The notes under the pieces are model-generated. The model searched no databases. It was not told the origin of the DNA and worked only from the letters and a program-made list of their open reading frames with translations. Of a stretch of 34,043 nucleotides of DNA, positions 1-8,074 are shown piece by piece. Both the position numbers and the translations under genes were made by a program. The stretch is from Mycobacterium palustre (GTDB lineage Bacteria > Actinomycetota > Actinomycetes > Mycobacteriales > Mycobacteriaceae). Every line of letters starts with the position of its first letter. The stretch's first letter is position 1. Where the stretch lies: NCBI RefSeq assembly GCF_002101785.1, contig NZ_LQPJ01000088.1, forward strand, positions 1 to 34,043, in the 5' to 3' direction.

Positions 1-130
1 CAGCCAATCGAGCTCCTCACGAGGATGATGGCCCAACGCTTGGCCCCGGCCTGGGCGAACCGGGATCGTATCACCCGATTTCCACCGGAGCCCGCGGCGA
101 TGGGCGGCCGCGATTCGATGTTGGAAAAAA

Positions 131-151
131 CTCTTAAACATGTGTCCAATG
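131..151 (+). promoter_or_regulatory. Shared 21-bp cluster motif upstream of the TylF methyltransferase
   Basis: Copy 1: TCTTAAAC-(4)-GTCCAATG, 50 bases before the chosen TTG start. It shares ACATGTGT-CAATGG with copy 5 at 16408-16428. Its position supports the TTG 202 start over the upstream ATG codons. Confidence 0.5.
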
Positions 152-201
152 GCCGTCTAAACTCAGCGCCAATAGGGCCGGCATGCGAGACAGGGGCGAT
201 C

Positions 202-1014
202 TTGACCATCACCGAACACGATGTCCGATCGCTCTACCTCGACCTGCTGCGACGCAACCTCACCCGATACGGCATGCCCGAGCGAATGCCGTCCGACTGG
301 CCGCTGCGCCGACGCCTCTTTTTGAAAGCGTGGAACCTCATCCACGAGCGCACCAACGCGCATCGGCTGTCGGGCGCGACGCCGCGCGAGTTGGGCCTGG
401 ACTGGCCGGCCGAGGCCGAGACGATGATCGGAATGCAACGGCTCACCAGCCTGCAGCACTGCGTCGAGACGGTGCTGGCCGACGACGTCCCCGGCGACCT
501 GATCGAATGCGGCGTGTGGCGCGGCGGGGCCTGCATCCTGATGCGCGCGGTGCTGGCGGCCTACGGGGACGAGACGCGATCGGTGTGGCTCGCCGATTCT
601 TTCGAGGGCGTGCCGCGCTCGGATCCAAAAAATTACGCGGCCGACAAAGGAATCCGGGCCGAGCTGGCCGCCGGAATACTGGGAGTGCCCGAAGCGGTGG
701 TCCGGGCGAATTTCGAGCGCTACGGGCTGCTCGATGACCGGGTCCGCTTTCTTCCCGGTTGGTTCAAAGACACGTTGCACGACGCGCCGATCGATCGGAT
801 CGCCTTGTTGCGGCTCGACGGCGACCTCTACGAGTCGACGATCCAAGCGCTCGACGCGCTCTATCCGCGGCTGTCGCCCGGCGGTTTCTGCATCGTCGAC
901 GACTATCAGGCCGTCAAGGCCTGCGAGCGAGCGGTCACCGACTACCGCGCCACGCACGGGATCACCGCGGACATCGTCGACATCGACGGGACCGGTGTCC
1001 TGTGGCGGAAGTGA
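202..1014 (+). CDS. TylF-family (macrocin O-methyltransferase-like) SAM-dependent sugar O-methyltransferase
   Basis: Probably transfers a methyl group from SAM to a hydroxyl of a deoxysugar on the glycolipid. Seen in the sequence: the SAM-binding stretch around residues 99-110 (DLIECGVWRGG), the acidic strand LRLDGDLYES with Asp206 and Asp208, and the IVDDY motif with Asp233/Asp234; these are the metal and catalytic acidic positions of the TylF family. The 270-residue length fits the family. The start is a choice: TTG at 202 follows an AGGGG ribosome site (192-196) and lies downstream of the shared 21-bp motif at 131-151. The frame stays open upstream to ATG 118 and ATG 25, but that extension has no recognisable domain and would bury the motif in coding sequence. 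The stop overlaps the next gene's ATG (TGATG), so the two are probably cotranslated. Which sugar and hydroxyl are methylated is unknown. Confidence 0.88.
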   Translation: MTITEHDVRSLYLDLLRRNLTRYGMPERMPSDWPLRRRLFLKAWNLIHERTNAHRLSGATPRELGLDWPAEAETMIGMQRLTSLQHCVETVLADDVPGDLIECGVWRGGACILMRAVLAAYGDETRSVWLADSFEGVPRSDPKNYAADKGIRAELAAGILGVPEAVVRANFERYGLLDDRVRFLPGWFKDTLHDAPIDRIALLRLDGDLYESTIQALDALYPRLSPGGFCIVDDYQAVKACERAVTDYRATHGITADIVDIDGTGVLWRK

Positions 1015-2000
1015 TGCCGGTGCGCATCGGCATCCTGGGCGCTTCGAAGTGGGCGCCGACGACGCTCATCGACCCGGCCCGGGACAATTCCGACGTCGTC
1101 GTGGCCGCTGTCGCCTCGCGCGACGTGTTTCGTGCCCACGCCTTCGCCGGCAAGCATCGCATCGCCCGGGTCCACGACGATTACGAGGCCCTGGTCGCCG
1201 ACCCCGACGTGGATGCCGTCTACAACCTGCTGCCGACCAACGTGCACGGCAGGTGGACCCGGGCCGCGCTCGCCGCGGGCAAGCACGTGCTGTGCGAGAA
1301 GCCGTTCACGGCCAACGCCGCCGAGGCCCGCGAGATCGCCAAGCTGGCCGCCGCGTCGGACCGGGTGGTGATGGAGGCGCTCCAGTACCGCTACCACCCG
1401 CTGACTTCGCGCGTCGAGCAGGTCATCGCGTCGGGGGAGCTGGGCAAGCTGGAGCGGCTGGAGGTCGCCGTGTGCGTCTTGCTGCCCAAGCGCTCGAACC
1501 CCAACGTCTACGACTACTCGCTGGCCGGCGGCGCGCTGATGGACGCCGGGGTCTACACCGTCGACATGCTCCGCACGTTCGGCGGCTCGGTCCCGGAGGT
1601 CGTCTCGGCGCGGGCGAAGCTGGACGGTCCTGAGGTGGACCGGGTGATGACGGCCGAGCTGCGGTTCGCCGACGGGCACACGGGGCGGCTCCACTGCGCG
1701 CTGTGGTCGTCGAGCCTGTTTTGGGCGAGCGCCAAGGTGGTCGGCGACCGCGGCCAGCTGCGTTACCTCAGCCCGGCGGCCCCGCACCTGTTGCCCCGGC
1801 TCTCGATCCGCTCGGCCGACGGCAAGCGTGTGGAGCGCTTCCCGCGGCGCACCACCTACGCGTATCAGCTCGACGCCTTCGCCGCGGCGGTGCTGCGCGG
1901 GGAGCCGGTAAAGACGACGGCCGAGGACGCGATCGACAACATGACCGTCATCGACGCGATCTACGGCGCCGCCGGCCTCCCGATCCGACAGCCGACCTGA
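1014..2000 (+). CDS. Gfo/Idh/MocA-family NAD(P)-dependent sugar oxidoreductase
   Basis: Predicted cytoplasmic dehydrogenase or ketoreductase acting on a sugar or nucleotide sugar. The N-terminal Rossmann fold begins RIGILGASKWA (residues 4-14). The family EKP signature is at residues 95-97 (CEKPFTANAAEA), and the substrate-domain motif GGALMDAGVYTVD carries Asp177. The 328-residue length is normal for the family. ATG 1014 overlaps the stop of the upstream methyltransferase. In-frame GTG codons at 1002 and 1011 are alternatives, but the protein fold begins right after the ATG. The next gene, a glycosyltransferase, starts 33 bases after the stop, consistent with one operon. By analogy with deoxysugar pathways it could reduce a keto-sugar intermediate, but the substrate cannot be read from sequence. 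Confidence 0.88.
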   Translation: MPVRIGILGASKWAPTTLIDPARDNSDVVVAAVASRDVFRAHAFAGKHRIARVHDDYEALVADPDVDAVYNLLPTNVHGRWTRAALAAGKHVLCEKPFTANAAEAREIAKLAAASDRVVMEALQYRYHPLTSRVEQVIASGELGKLERLEVAVCVLLPKRSNPNVYDYSLAGGALMDAGVYTVDMLRTFGGSVPEVVSARAKLDGPEVDRVMTAELRFADGHTGRLHCALWSSSLFWASAKVVGDRGQLRYLSPAAPHLLPRLSIRSADGKRVERFPRRTTYAYQLDAFAAAVLRGEPVKTTAEDAIDNMTVIDAIYGAAGLPIRQPT

Positions 2001-2033
2001 ACGGTCACCACGACTGAAAGGGCCAAGCCCGCA

Positions 2034-3341
2034 ATGAGATTCGTGCTGGCAAGCTACGGGGGTCGCGGCGACGTCGAGCCGGCCGTCGTGGTCGGGCGTG
2101 AGCTGGCGCGCCGCGGGCACGACGTGCTGATGGCCGTCCCGCCCAACCTGGTCGGCTTCGCCGAGGCGGCCGGGCTGGCGGCCGTCGCCTACGGGCTGGC
2201 TTCGCAGCCCGTGCTCGACGCGCAGCGCGAACTGTGGACCTGCTATTCGCGCACCCCGTGGAAGCTCAAGGAGCTGACCGGGCTGCAGCGCGAAACACAG
2301 CAGTTCGCCGCCCGATGCTGGCGGGAGATGACCACGACGCTCGCGTCCGTGGCGGCGGGCGCCGACCTGCTGCTCACCGGCCTGATCTTCGAGCAGCCCG
2401 CGGTCAACGTCGCGGAGTATCACGACATCCCGCTGGCCACGCTGCATTTCTTCCCGGTCCGCGCCCAAGGCCAACTGCTGCCGTTTCTGCCGGGGCCGGT
2501 GATCCGCGCCGCGATGGCGGCGAACGACTGGTTGGTGTGGCGCGGGACGAAAAAGGACGAGGACGCGCAGCGGCGTGACCTCGGCCTGCCGCCGGCCACG
2601 GCGCCCGCGTCGCGACGGGTCGCCGAACGCGGATCGCTGGAGATCCAGGCCTACGACGAGGTGTGCTTTCCCGGGGTGGCGGCCGAATGGGCGAAATCGG
2701 GTGGGCGGCGGGCCTTCAACCGGCCACTCGTCGGCGCGCTGGCGATGGAGCTGCCGACCGACGCCGACGAGGAGGTCGCGTCGTGGATCGCGGCGGGGAC
2801 GCCGCCGATCTGTTTCGGGTTCGGCAGCATTCCCGTCGGATCCCCGGCCGACACCATCGCGATGATCGGTGCCGCCTGCGCGCGGCTGGGAGAGCGGGCG
2901 CTGGTGTGCTCCGGCTCGACCGACTTCAGCGACGTCGCCCATCCGGAGCACGTCAAGGTGGTGGGCGTGGTGAACTACGCGACCGTGTTCCCGGCCTGCC
3001 GGGCGGTCGTCCATCACGGGGGCGCCGGCACCCTCGCGGCGGCCCTGCGGGCCGGCGTTCCCCAGTTGGTCCTGTGGACGCTGCCCGACCAGCCGTTCTT
3101 TGCCGCCCAGCTCAAACGACTTCGGGTGGGGGCCGGACGACGGTTTTCGGCCACCACCGCGCGATCGCTGACCGCGGACCTGCGCCGGATCTTGGCCCCG
3201 GAATATGCCGCCAGGGCCCGCGAGGTCGCCACTCAAGTGAGCAAACCCGCCGAAAGCGCTCGCGCCGCCGCCGATCTCGTCGAGGACTACGCCCGCTCCA
3301 ATCGCGCCGTGGGCGCACGACGCGATCAATCCGGCCGCTGA
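2034..3341 (+). CDS. GPL-type UDP/dTDP-sugar glycosyltransferase 1 (GT-B fold)
   Basis: Transfers an activated sugar to the peptidolipid or to a sugar already on it; one of four paralogues here. The N-terminus MRFVLASYGGRGDVEPAVVVGREL is the typical acceptor-domain start of the mycobacterial Rv1524/Rv1526c/Gtf group. The C-terminal donor site reads [19 protein letters not shown] (His327, His328, Gly329, Gly330), followed by LWTLPDQ, where the Asp-Gln pair normally contacts donor sugar hydroxyls. At 435 residues it is normal length. ATG 2034 is preceded by GAAAGGG about 14 bases upstream. It follows the oxidoreductase by 33 bases and probably shares its transcript. Its donor and acceptor are not known. 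Confidence 0.93.
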   Translation: MRFVLASYGGRGDVEPAVVVGRELARRGHDVLMAVPPNLVGFAEAAGLAAVAYGLASQPVLDAQRELWTCYSRTPWKLKELTGLQRETQQFAARCWREMTTTLASVAAGADLLLTGLIFEQPAVNVAEYHDIPLATLHFFPVRAQGQLLPFLPGPVIRAAMAANDWLVWRGTKKDEDAQRRDLGLPPATAPASRRVAERGSLEIQAYDEVCFPGVAAEWAKSGGRRAFNRPLVGALAMELPTDADEEVASWIAAGTPPICFGFGSIPVGSPADTIAMIGAACARLGERALVCSGSTDFSDVAHPEHVKVVGVVNYATVFPACRAVVHHGGAGTLAAALRAGVPQLVLWTLPDQPFFAAQLKRLRVGAGRRFSATTARSLTADLRRILAPEYAARAREVATQVSKPAESARAAADLVEDYARSNRAVGARRDQSGR

Positions 3342-3402
3342 GCCAGACCGTCGTTCACGCCGGGGCCCGCGATCAGAACTTCTGGATTTCGAGTCGGCCG
3401 CC

Positions 3403-3423
3403 CTATTAGACTCCCGTGCAGTA
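3403..3423 (+). promoter_or_regulatory. Shared 21-bp cluster motif upstream of the nucleotide-sugar dehydrogenase
   Basis: Copy 2 of the cluster motif TVTYANAC-(4)-GTNCARYR, reading TATTAGAC then TCCC then GTGCAGTA. It lies 68 bases before ATG 3492 in the 150-base gap after glycosyltransferase 1. All eight invariant columns are present. It is the most isolated copy, with no sister site sharing extended flanks. Confidence 0.55.
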
Positions 3424-3491
3424 AGCCGGGACGGGAGGTCCTCGCTTCAGTTCACAGCACGCGCACGGGGGACTGAAGGGCTGGTTCCGCG

Positions 3492-4874
3492 ATGGGCGTA
3501 GGCGTGTTCGGACGTAGCGACGCTGAGATCGATCTCCTGGTGCGCGGCAAGCGGTCCGGGATCGCGGTCGTGGGCTTCGGCTACATCGGCACGGTGATCG
3601 GGGCGGTCCTGGCCGATCGCGGCTGGCCCGTGACGGGCATCGACGTGCGACAGAGCGTCGTCGACGAAATCAACCTGGGCAAGAGCACCGTGCCCGAGCC
3701 CGGGCTGGGCGACCTGGTCGCCAACAACGTGCGGGTCGGTCGGCTTCGCGCCACGAGCGACTTCGGCGTTCTGGCCGACCACGACTTCATCATCGTCACC
3801 GTCGGCACGCCGCTGGGTCCCGACTTCGACCCCATCGTCGACGACATCAAGGCCGCGGCGCGCGCCGTCGGGGAGCACCTGCACGCCGGCCACCTGGTGA
3901 TCCTGAAGAGCACCGTGCCGCCCGACACCACCGAAAAGCTCGTCCGGCCCATCCTCGAAGAGGCGTCGGGGCTGCGGGCCGGCGTCGACTTCGGGTTGGC
4001 GTTCTGCCCCGAGCGGCTCGCCGAAGGCCAAGCCATCCACGAACTCACGTCGATTCCGGTGGTGGTCGGCGCCGTCGAGGAGCGCAGCGCGCGCGCCTGC
4101 TCCATGTTGTGGCGCCATGCCCTGGGCGTCGACTCCGTCGTCGTCGACGACCCGCGGACCGCCGAGATGGTCAAGCTCGCCGACAACCTCTGGGTCGACC
4201 TCAACGTCGCGCTGGCCAACGAGCTCGCCAAGGTCTGTGACCGCCTCTCGATGGACGCCCTTCAGGTGATCGAGGCGGCCAACACGATGCCCAAGGGCGG
4301 CCGCGATGCGAACATCTTGCGGCCGAGCATGGGCGTCGGCGGCTACTGCTTGACGAAGGATCCGTGGTTCGTCAACCACCTGGGCCAATCCGTCGGTTTG
4401 GACCTGACGATCCCGCGGACGTCGAGGACCGTCAACGACACGATGCCCGCCTACACCTACGGGCTGCTCACGCAGTTGCTGGGCGATCAGGGCAAGACGA
4501 TCGAGGCCAGCAAGATCGCGGTGCTGGGCATCGCGTTCAAGAACAACACCGGCGACTGCCGCCTGACGCCGACCAAGTACGTCGTCGAATTGCTCGAGGA
4601 GTCGGGCTGTCAGCTTTCGATTCACGACCCGTGGGTGACCGACGAGGAGGCGTGCACCGTCACGGCCATTCCCTTGACCCCGGACATCGAGTCCGCGGTC
4701 AAGGACGCCGACGCCGTGGTGGTCCTCGCCGGGCACCGGGAGTTTCACCAGGTGCCGCTGGCCCGGCTGGCGGACTTGACGGCGCCGGGGTGCGTGTTCC
4801 TGGATGGACGCAACAGCTTCGACCCGGCGGCGGTGCGCGCCGCCGGCTTCGTCTATAAGGGGATCGGCCGGTAA
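3492..4874 (+). CDS. UDP-sugar 6-dehydrogenase (UDP-glucose/UDP-HexNAc dehydrogenase family)
   Basis: Oxidises the C6 of a UDP-sugar to a uronic acid using two NAD+. Seen: the NAD-binding GFGYIG motif at residues 28-33, the FCPERLAEGQ segment of the central domain, and the catalytic-cysteine motif GVGGYCLTKDPW with Cys286. The 460-residue length suits the family. The GVGG-C-DPW form is closer to the WecC/WbpA/TviB branch (UDP-HexNAc dehydrogenases) than to the GGSCFPKD form of short UDP-glucose dehydrogenases. The substrate, glucose or N-acetylhexosamine, is therefore undecided. A copy of the 21-bp cluster motif is at 3403-3423. The decarboxylase-like SDR starts 10 bases after the stop, so the two enzymes probably act in sequence. 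Confidence 0.9.
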   Translation: MGVGVFGRSDAEIDLLVRGKRSGIAVVGFGYIGTVIGAVLADRGWPVTGIDVRQSVVDEINLGKSTVPEPGLGDLVANNVRVGRLRATSDFGVLADHDFIIVTVGTPLGPDFDPIVDDIKAAARAVGEHLHAGHLVILKSTVPPDTTEKLVRPILEEASGLRAGVDFGLAFCPERLAEGQAIHELTSIPVVVGAVEERSARACSMLWRHALGVDSVVVDDPRTAEMVKLADNLWVDLNVALANELAKVCDRLSMDALQVIEAANTMPKGGRDANILRPSMGVGGYCLTKDPWFVNHLGQSVGLDLTIPRTSRTVNDTMPAYTYGLLTQLLGDQGKTIEASKIAVLGIAFKNNTGDCRLTPTKYVVELLEESGCQLSIHDPWVTDEEACTVTAIPLTPDIESAVKDADAVVVLAGHREFHQVPLARLADLTAPGCVFLDGRNSFDPAAVRAAGFVYKGIGR

Positions 4875-4884
4875 AGGGGAGTTC

Positions 4885-5886
4885 ATGTCCAACGTCGTCG
4901 TGACGGGCGGCTACGGCTTCATCGGATCGCACCTGGTCTCGGCGCTGCTGGACCGCGGCGACTCGGTCACGGTGTTCGACGTCGCCAAAAACACCCGCGA
5001 CACCAGCATCGACTTCGACCGGCGCCCCAACTTTCGGTTCGTGCAGGGCGACGTCACCGACATCGCCGCCCTAAAGACGGCCCTGACCCCCGGCGTGGAC
5101 ACGGTTTTTCACCTGGCCGCGGTCGTCGGCGTCAAGAACTACCTCAAGAACCCGCTGCGCGTCCTCGACGTCAACGTGACCGGGACCCGCAACGTCCTGG
5201 AGCTCAGCCGGCGGCACGGCACCCGGGTGGTGTTCGCCAGCACCTCGGAGGTGTTCGGCAAGAACCCCGACCCGCCGTTCGCCGAGGACGACGACCGGGT
5301 GCTCGGCTCGACGAGGACGGCGCGGTGGAGCTACAGCACCAGCAAGGCCATGGCCGAGCATCTGGTGTTCGCGATGCACACGGCTTACGCGCTGCCGGTG
5401 ACGGTGGTGCGGTATTTCAACGTCTACGGCCCGCGGCAGGCGCCGATCTTCGTGGTCTCGCAGAGCATCCACCGCATCCTCAACGGCCTGCCGCCGTTGC
5501 TCTACGACTCGGGGCATCAGACGCGGTGCTTCACCTACGTCGACGACGCCGTCGCCGGCACCCTGCTCGCGGCCGCCAGCGCAGCGGCGACCGGCGAGGC
5601 GTTCAACATCGGCAGCATGACCGAGACGACGGTCGGCGACGTCATCGACCTGGCCATCAAGATCGCGAACGTCGCCTCGGTGTCGCAACCCGAGGCCGTC
5701 GACACCGCGGCCCGCTACGGCGGCCGCTACGAGGACATCCCGCGCCGTATCCCAGACTCGACCAAGGCGCAGCGGGAGCTGGGCTGGCGCCTCGAGGTCG
5801 ACGTCGAGGAGGGGATCCGCCGCACCGTCGAATGGGCCCGGGCAAACCCCTGGTACCTCGAGGGGCCCGCCGGCAATGAGGCGTGA
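4885..5886 (+). CDS. NAD-dependent SDR, probably nucleotide-hexuronate decarboxylase or epimerase
   Basis: Extended SDR that most likely converts the uronic acid made by the preceding dehydrogenase. The NAD-binding TGGYGFIG is at residues 7-14 and the active-site Tyr150/Lys154 lie in RWSYSTSK. STSEVFG at 119-125 carries Glu122, and RRIPDS at 287-292 carries an arginine pair. In ArnA and UDP-xylose synthase a Glu in TSEVYG and a C-terminal Arg support decarboxylation. The RW-YS-SK spacing also recalls ArnA. This favours a UDP-pentose or 4-keto-pentose product, but a C4 epimerase of the uronate remains possible. ATG 4885 has a strong AAAGGGGA ribosome site; upstream in-frame codons lie inside the dehydrogenase gene. 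Length 333 residues. Confidence 0.85.
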   Translation: MSNVVVTGGYGFIGSHLVSALLDRGDSVTVFDVAKNTRDTSIDFDRRPNFRFVQGDVTDIAALKTALTPGVDTVFHLAAVVGVKNYLKNPLRVLDVNVTGTRNVLELSRRHGTRVVFASTSEVFGKNPDPPFAEDDDRVLGSTRTARWSYSTSKAMAEHLVFAMHTAYALPVTVVRYFNVYGPRQAPIFVVSQSIHRILNGLPPLLYDSGHQTRCFTYVDDAVAGTLLAAASAAATGEAFNIGSMTETTVGDVIDLAIKIANVASVSQPEAVDTAARYGGRYEDIPRRIPDSTKAQRELGWRLEVDVEEGIRRTVEWARANPWYLEGPAGNEA

Positions 5887-5955
5887 GACGGCCGACGAAT
5901 ACGGGAATTGACTTCCCACCCCGCGAAACGCTCAGCCCGCTCCTGAGGAGTCGTT

Positions 5956-6786
5956 GTGACCACATCCGCAGATGTCGCAAAAAGCAGCAAACATCGCAAA
6001 GATCGGCGCGCGCATCCGATCTTCAACCGGTACTGGTATCGCCTCAACAGCCGCTTTTTCAGCACCGATGACACGGTGTTCATGAACTGGGGCTACGAGG
6101 AAGACCCGCCGATGGCCCTGCCATTGTCGGAATCCGACGAACCCCATCGCTACTCGATTCAGCTCTACCACAGCGTGGCGACCCAGGTGGACCTCACCGG
6201 CAAGCGGGTGCTGGAGGTCAGCTGCGGGCACGGCGGCGGCGCCTCCTACGTGATGCGCACCCTGGGGCCGGCCTCCTACACGGGGCTGGACCTCAACCCC
6301 GTCGGGCTGGACTTCTGCCGACGAAAGCACCACCTGCCCGGGCTGGACTTCGTCGAGGGCAACGCCGAGGATCTGCCCTTCCCCGATCAATCGTTCGACG
6401 CGGTCATCAACATCGAAGCCTCGCACTGCTACCCGCGGTTTCCCCGGTTCCTCGAGGAGGTGGCGCGGGTGCTGCGCCCCGGGGGTCATCTTTTGTACGC
6501 CGACGCCCGCCGGCGCCGCGAACTCGCCAAGTGGGAAGCCGAACTGCACGACGCGCCCATGCGGCTCGTCGCGGAACGGGTGATCAACGAGCAGGTCGCC
6601 CGGGGGGTGGAACGGCTGTATCCGGTGACGCTGTTCAAGCAGGCGCGGTTCCAGGCGATGTTCGGGTTTGCGATATGGATGACCCTCTACCGCAGACTGC
6701 TGAACGACGACGTCAGTTACCGGATTTACTGCTTCGCCCGCGATGAGGCGTCGCATACCGAAGCGAGAGGCCGGATTTCGCGGTGA
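5956..6786 (+). CDS. Class I SAM methyltransferase resembling Rv2952 (phthiotriol/phenolphthiotriol O-methyltransferase)
   Basis: Probably O-methylates a hydroxyl on a lipid chain or sugar. The conserved segment [16 protein letters not shown], the SAM motif [11 protein letters not shown] (residues 85-95) and [10 protein letters not shown] closely match what I recall of Rv2952 and the fatty-acid O-methyltransferases of GPL clusters. That makes methylation of the acyl hydroxyl a reasonable guess. The C-terminal third, after [10 protein letters not shown], departs from the usual family sequence and is a little shorter before rejoining at SYRIYCFAR. No better reading appears in the other frames. 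GTG 5956 follows GAGGAG (5945-5950). The stop overlaps the GTG of glycosyltransferase 2 (GTGA), indicating translational coupling. Length 276 residues. Confidence 0.9.
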   Translation: MTTSADVAKSSKHRKDRRAHPIFNRYWYRLNSRFFSTDDTVFMNWGYEEDPPMALPLSESDEPHRYSIQLYHSVATQVDLTGKRVLEVSCGHGGGASYVMRTLGPASYTGLDLNPVGLDFCRRKHHLPGLDFVEGNAEDLPFPDQSFDAVINIEASHCYPRFPRFLEEVARVLRPGGHLLYADARRRRELAKWEAELHDAPMRLVAERVINEQVARGVERLYPVTLFKQARFQAMFGFAIWMTLYRRLLNDDVSYRIYCFARDEASHTEARGRISR

Positions 6787-8066
6787 GAATCGTGCTGGCA
6801 AATTGGGGAAGTCGCGGCGACATCGAGCCCTGCGTCGCCGTCGGCCACGAGCTGCAGCGGCGCGGACACGATGTGCGCATGGTCGTGCCGCCCGACTCGG
6901 TCGGCTTCGCCGAGTCGGCCGGCCTCGAGGCCGTCGCGTGCGGGCCGGATTCCCGGGCCGCGATGGACGTGGTGCGCGATTACTGGACGTGCTATTGCGG
7001 CACCCCCTGGAAGATCCGCCGGCTCAGACGGCTGCGGGCCGAAATGCACGGCACCATGTTCGAGTCGTGGCAGGCGATCAGCAGGACGCTGATGTCCCTG
7101 ATGGACGGGGTGGACGTGCTGTTCACCGGCATGAACTTCGAGGCCGCCGCCGCCAACGTCGCCGAGTACCACGGCATCCCGATGGTCACGCTGCATTACT
7201 TCCCGCTGCGGCCCAATAGCCAGCTGCTGCCCTTCCTGCCGGCGCCCCTGGGCCGATCCGTGTCGCGGATGTTCTGGTGGCTGGCCTGGCACGCGTCGAA
7301 GAAGGTGGAGGACGCCCAGCGTCGCGAACTCGGTCTGCCCAAGTCCGCCGGCACCGCGGCGCGGCGGATCACCGATCGGGGGTCGCTGGAAATCCAGGCC
7401 TATGACGAGGTGTGTTTTCCGGGACTGGCGGCGGAATGGGCGAAGCGGGACGGGCGGCGGCCCGTGAACAGGCCGTTCGTCGGCACGCTGACGCTTCAGG
7501 CGCCGACCGGGGCCGACGAGGAGGTCGCGTCGTGGATCGCGGCCGGGACGCCGCCGATCTTCCTGGGCTTCGGGAGCATCCCGGTCGAATCCCCCGCCGA
7601 CACCCTGGCCATGATCGGTTCGGCCTGCGCGCGGCTGGGCGAGCGGGCGCTGGTCGGCGCCGGCTGGAGCGACTTCGGCGAGGTGCCTCGGTTCGACCAC
7701 GTCAAGGTGGTGGGCACGGTGAACTTCGCGACGATCTTTCCCGCCTGTCGGGCCGTCGTGCACCACGGAGGCGCGGGTACCACCGCGGCGGGCCTGCGCG
7801 CCGGCGTCCCCCAGCTGATCCTCTGGACGCTGCCCGACCAGCTGACCCACCGGGGAGCCGCCGTCAAGCGACTGAAGGTGGGCACCGCCCGGCGCTTCCT
7901 GGCCACCACCGAGGAAACGCTGGTCTCCGACCTCCGCACGATCCTCGACCCGGACTACCTCACCCGGGCCCGCGAGGTGGCCACCCGAATGAACACGCCC
8001 GCGGACAGCGTCGCGGCGGCCGCGGACGCCGTGGAAGGTTTCGCGCGCCTCCAGCGCGTCGGCTGA
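6783..8066 (+). CDS. GPL-type glycosyltransferase 2 (GT-B fold)
   Basis: Second glycosyltransferase paralogue, 427 residues. It starts [24 protein letters not shown] and has an intact donor loop, [19 protein letters not shown] followed by LWTLPDQ, so sugar transfer from a nucleotide donor is expected. It begins at GTG 6783 within the stop codon of the Rv2952-like methyltransferase. This pairing suggests the two work on the same intermediate. It ends 8 bases before the convergent acyltransferase gene. A short inverted repeat, CCCGC/GCGGG, spans the junction (8067-8083) and may help termination, but it is weak. Donor and acceptor cannot be assigned. Confidence 0.93.
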   Translation: MRIVLANWGSRGDIEPCVAVGHELQRRGHDVRMVVPPDSVGFAESAGLEAVACGPDSRAAMDVVRDYWTCYCGTPWKIRRLRRLRAEMHGTMFESWQAISRTLMSLMDGVDVLFTGMNFEAAAANVAEYHGIPMVTLHYFPLRPNSQLLPFLPAPLGRSVSRMFWWLAWHASKKVEDAQRRELGLPKSAGTAARRITDRGSLEIQAYDEVCFPGLAAEWAKRDGRRPVNRPFVGTLTLQAPTGADEEVASWIAAGTPPIFLGFGSIPVESPADTLAMIGSACARLGERALVGAGWSDFGEVPRFDHVKVVGTVNFATIFPACRAVVHHGGAGTTAAGLRAGVPQLILWTLPDQLTHRGAAVKRLKVGTARRFLATTEETLVSDLRTILDPDYLTRAREVATRMNTPADSVAAAADAVEGFARLQRVG

Positions 8067-8074
8067 CCCGCTTC

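Noticed and set aside
942..3329. Long minus-strand open frame of about 795 codons opposite the oxidoreductase and glycosyltransferase 1
   Set aside because: It is antisense to two well-recognised genes, has no family resemblance, and is typical of the spurious long frames that GC-rich codon use creates on the opposite strand. The same applies to 6726-8711 minus, 19711-21330 minus, 23656-25626 minus and 28453-30495 minus.
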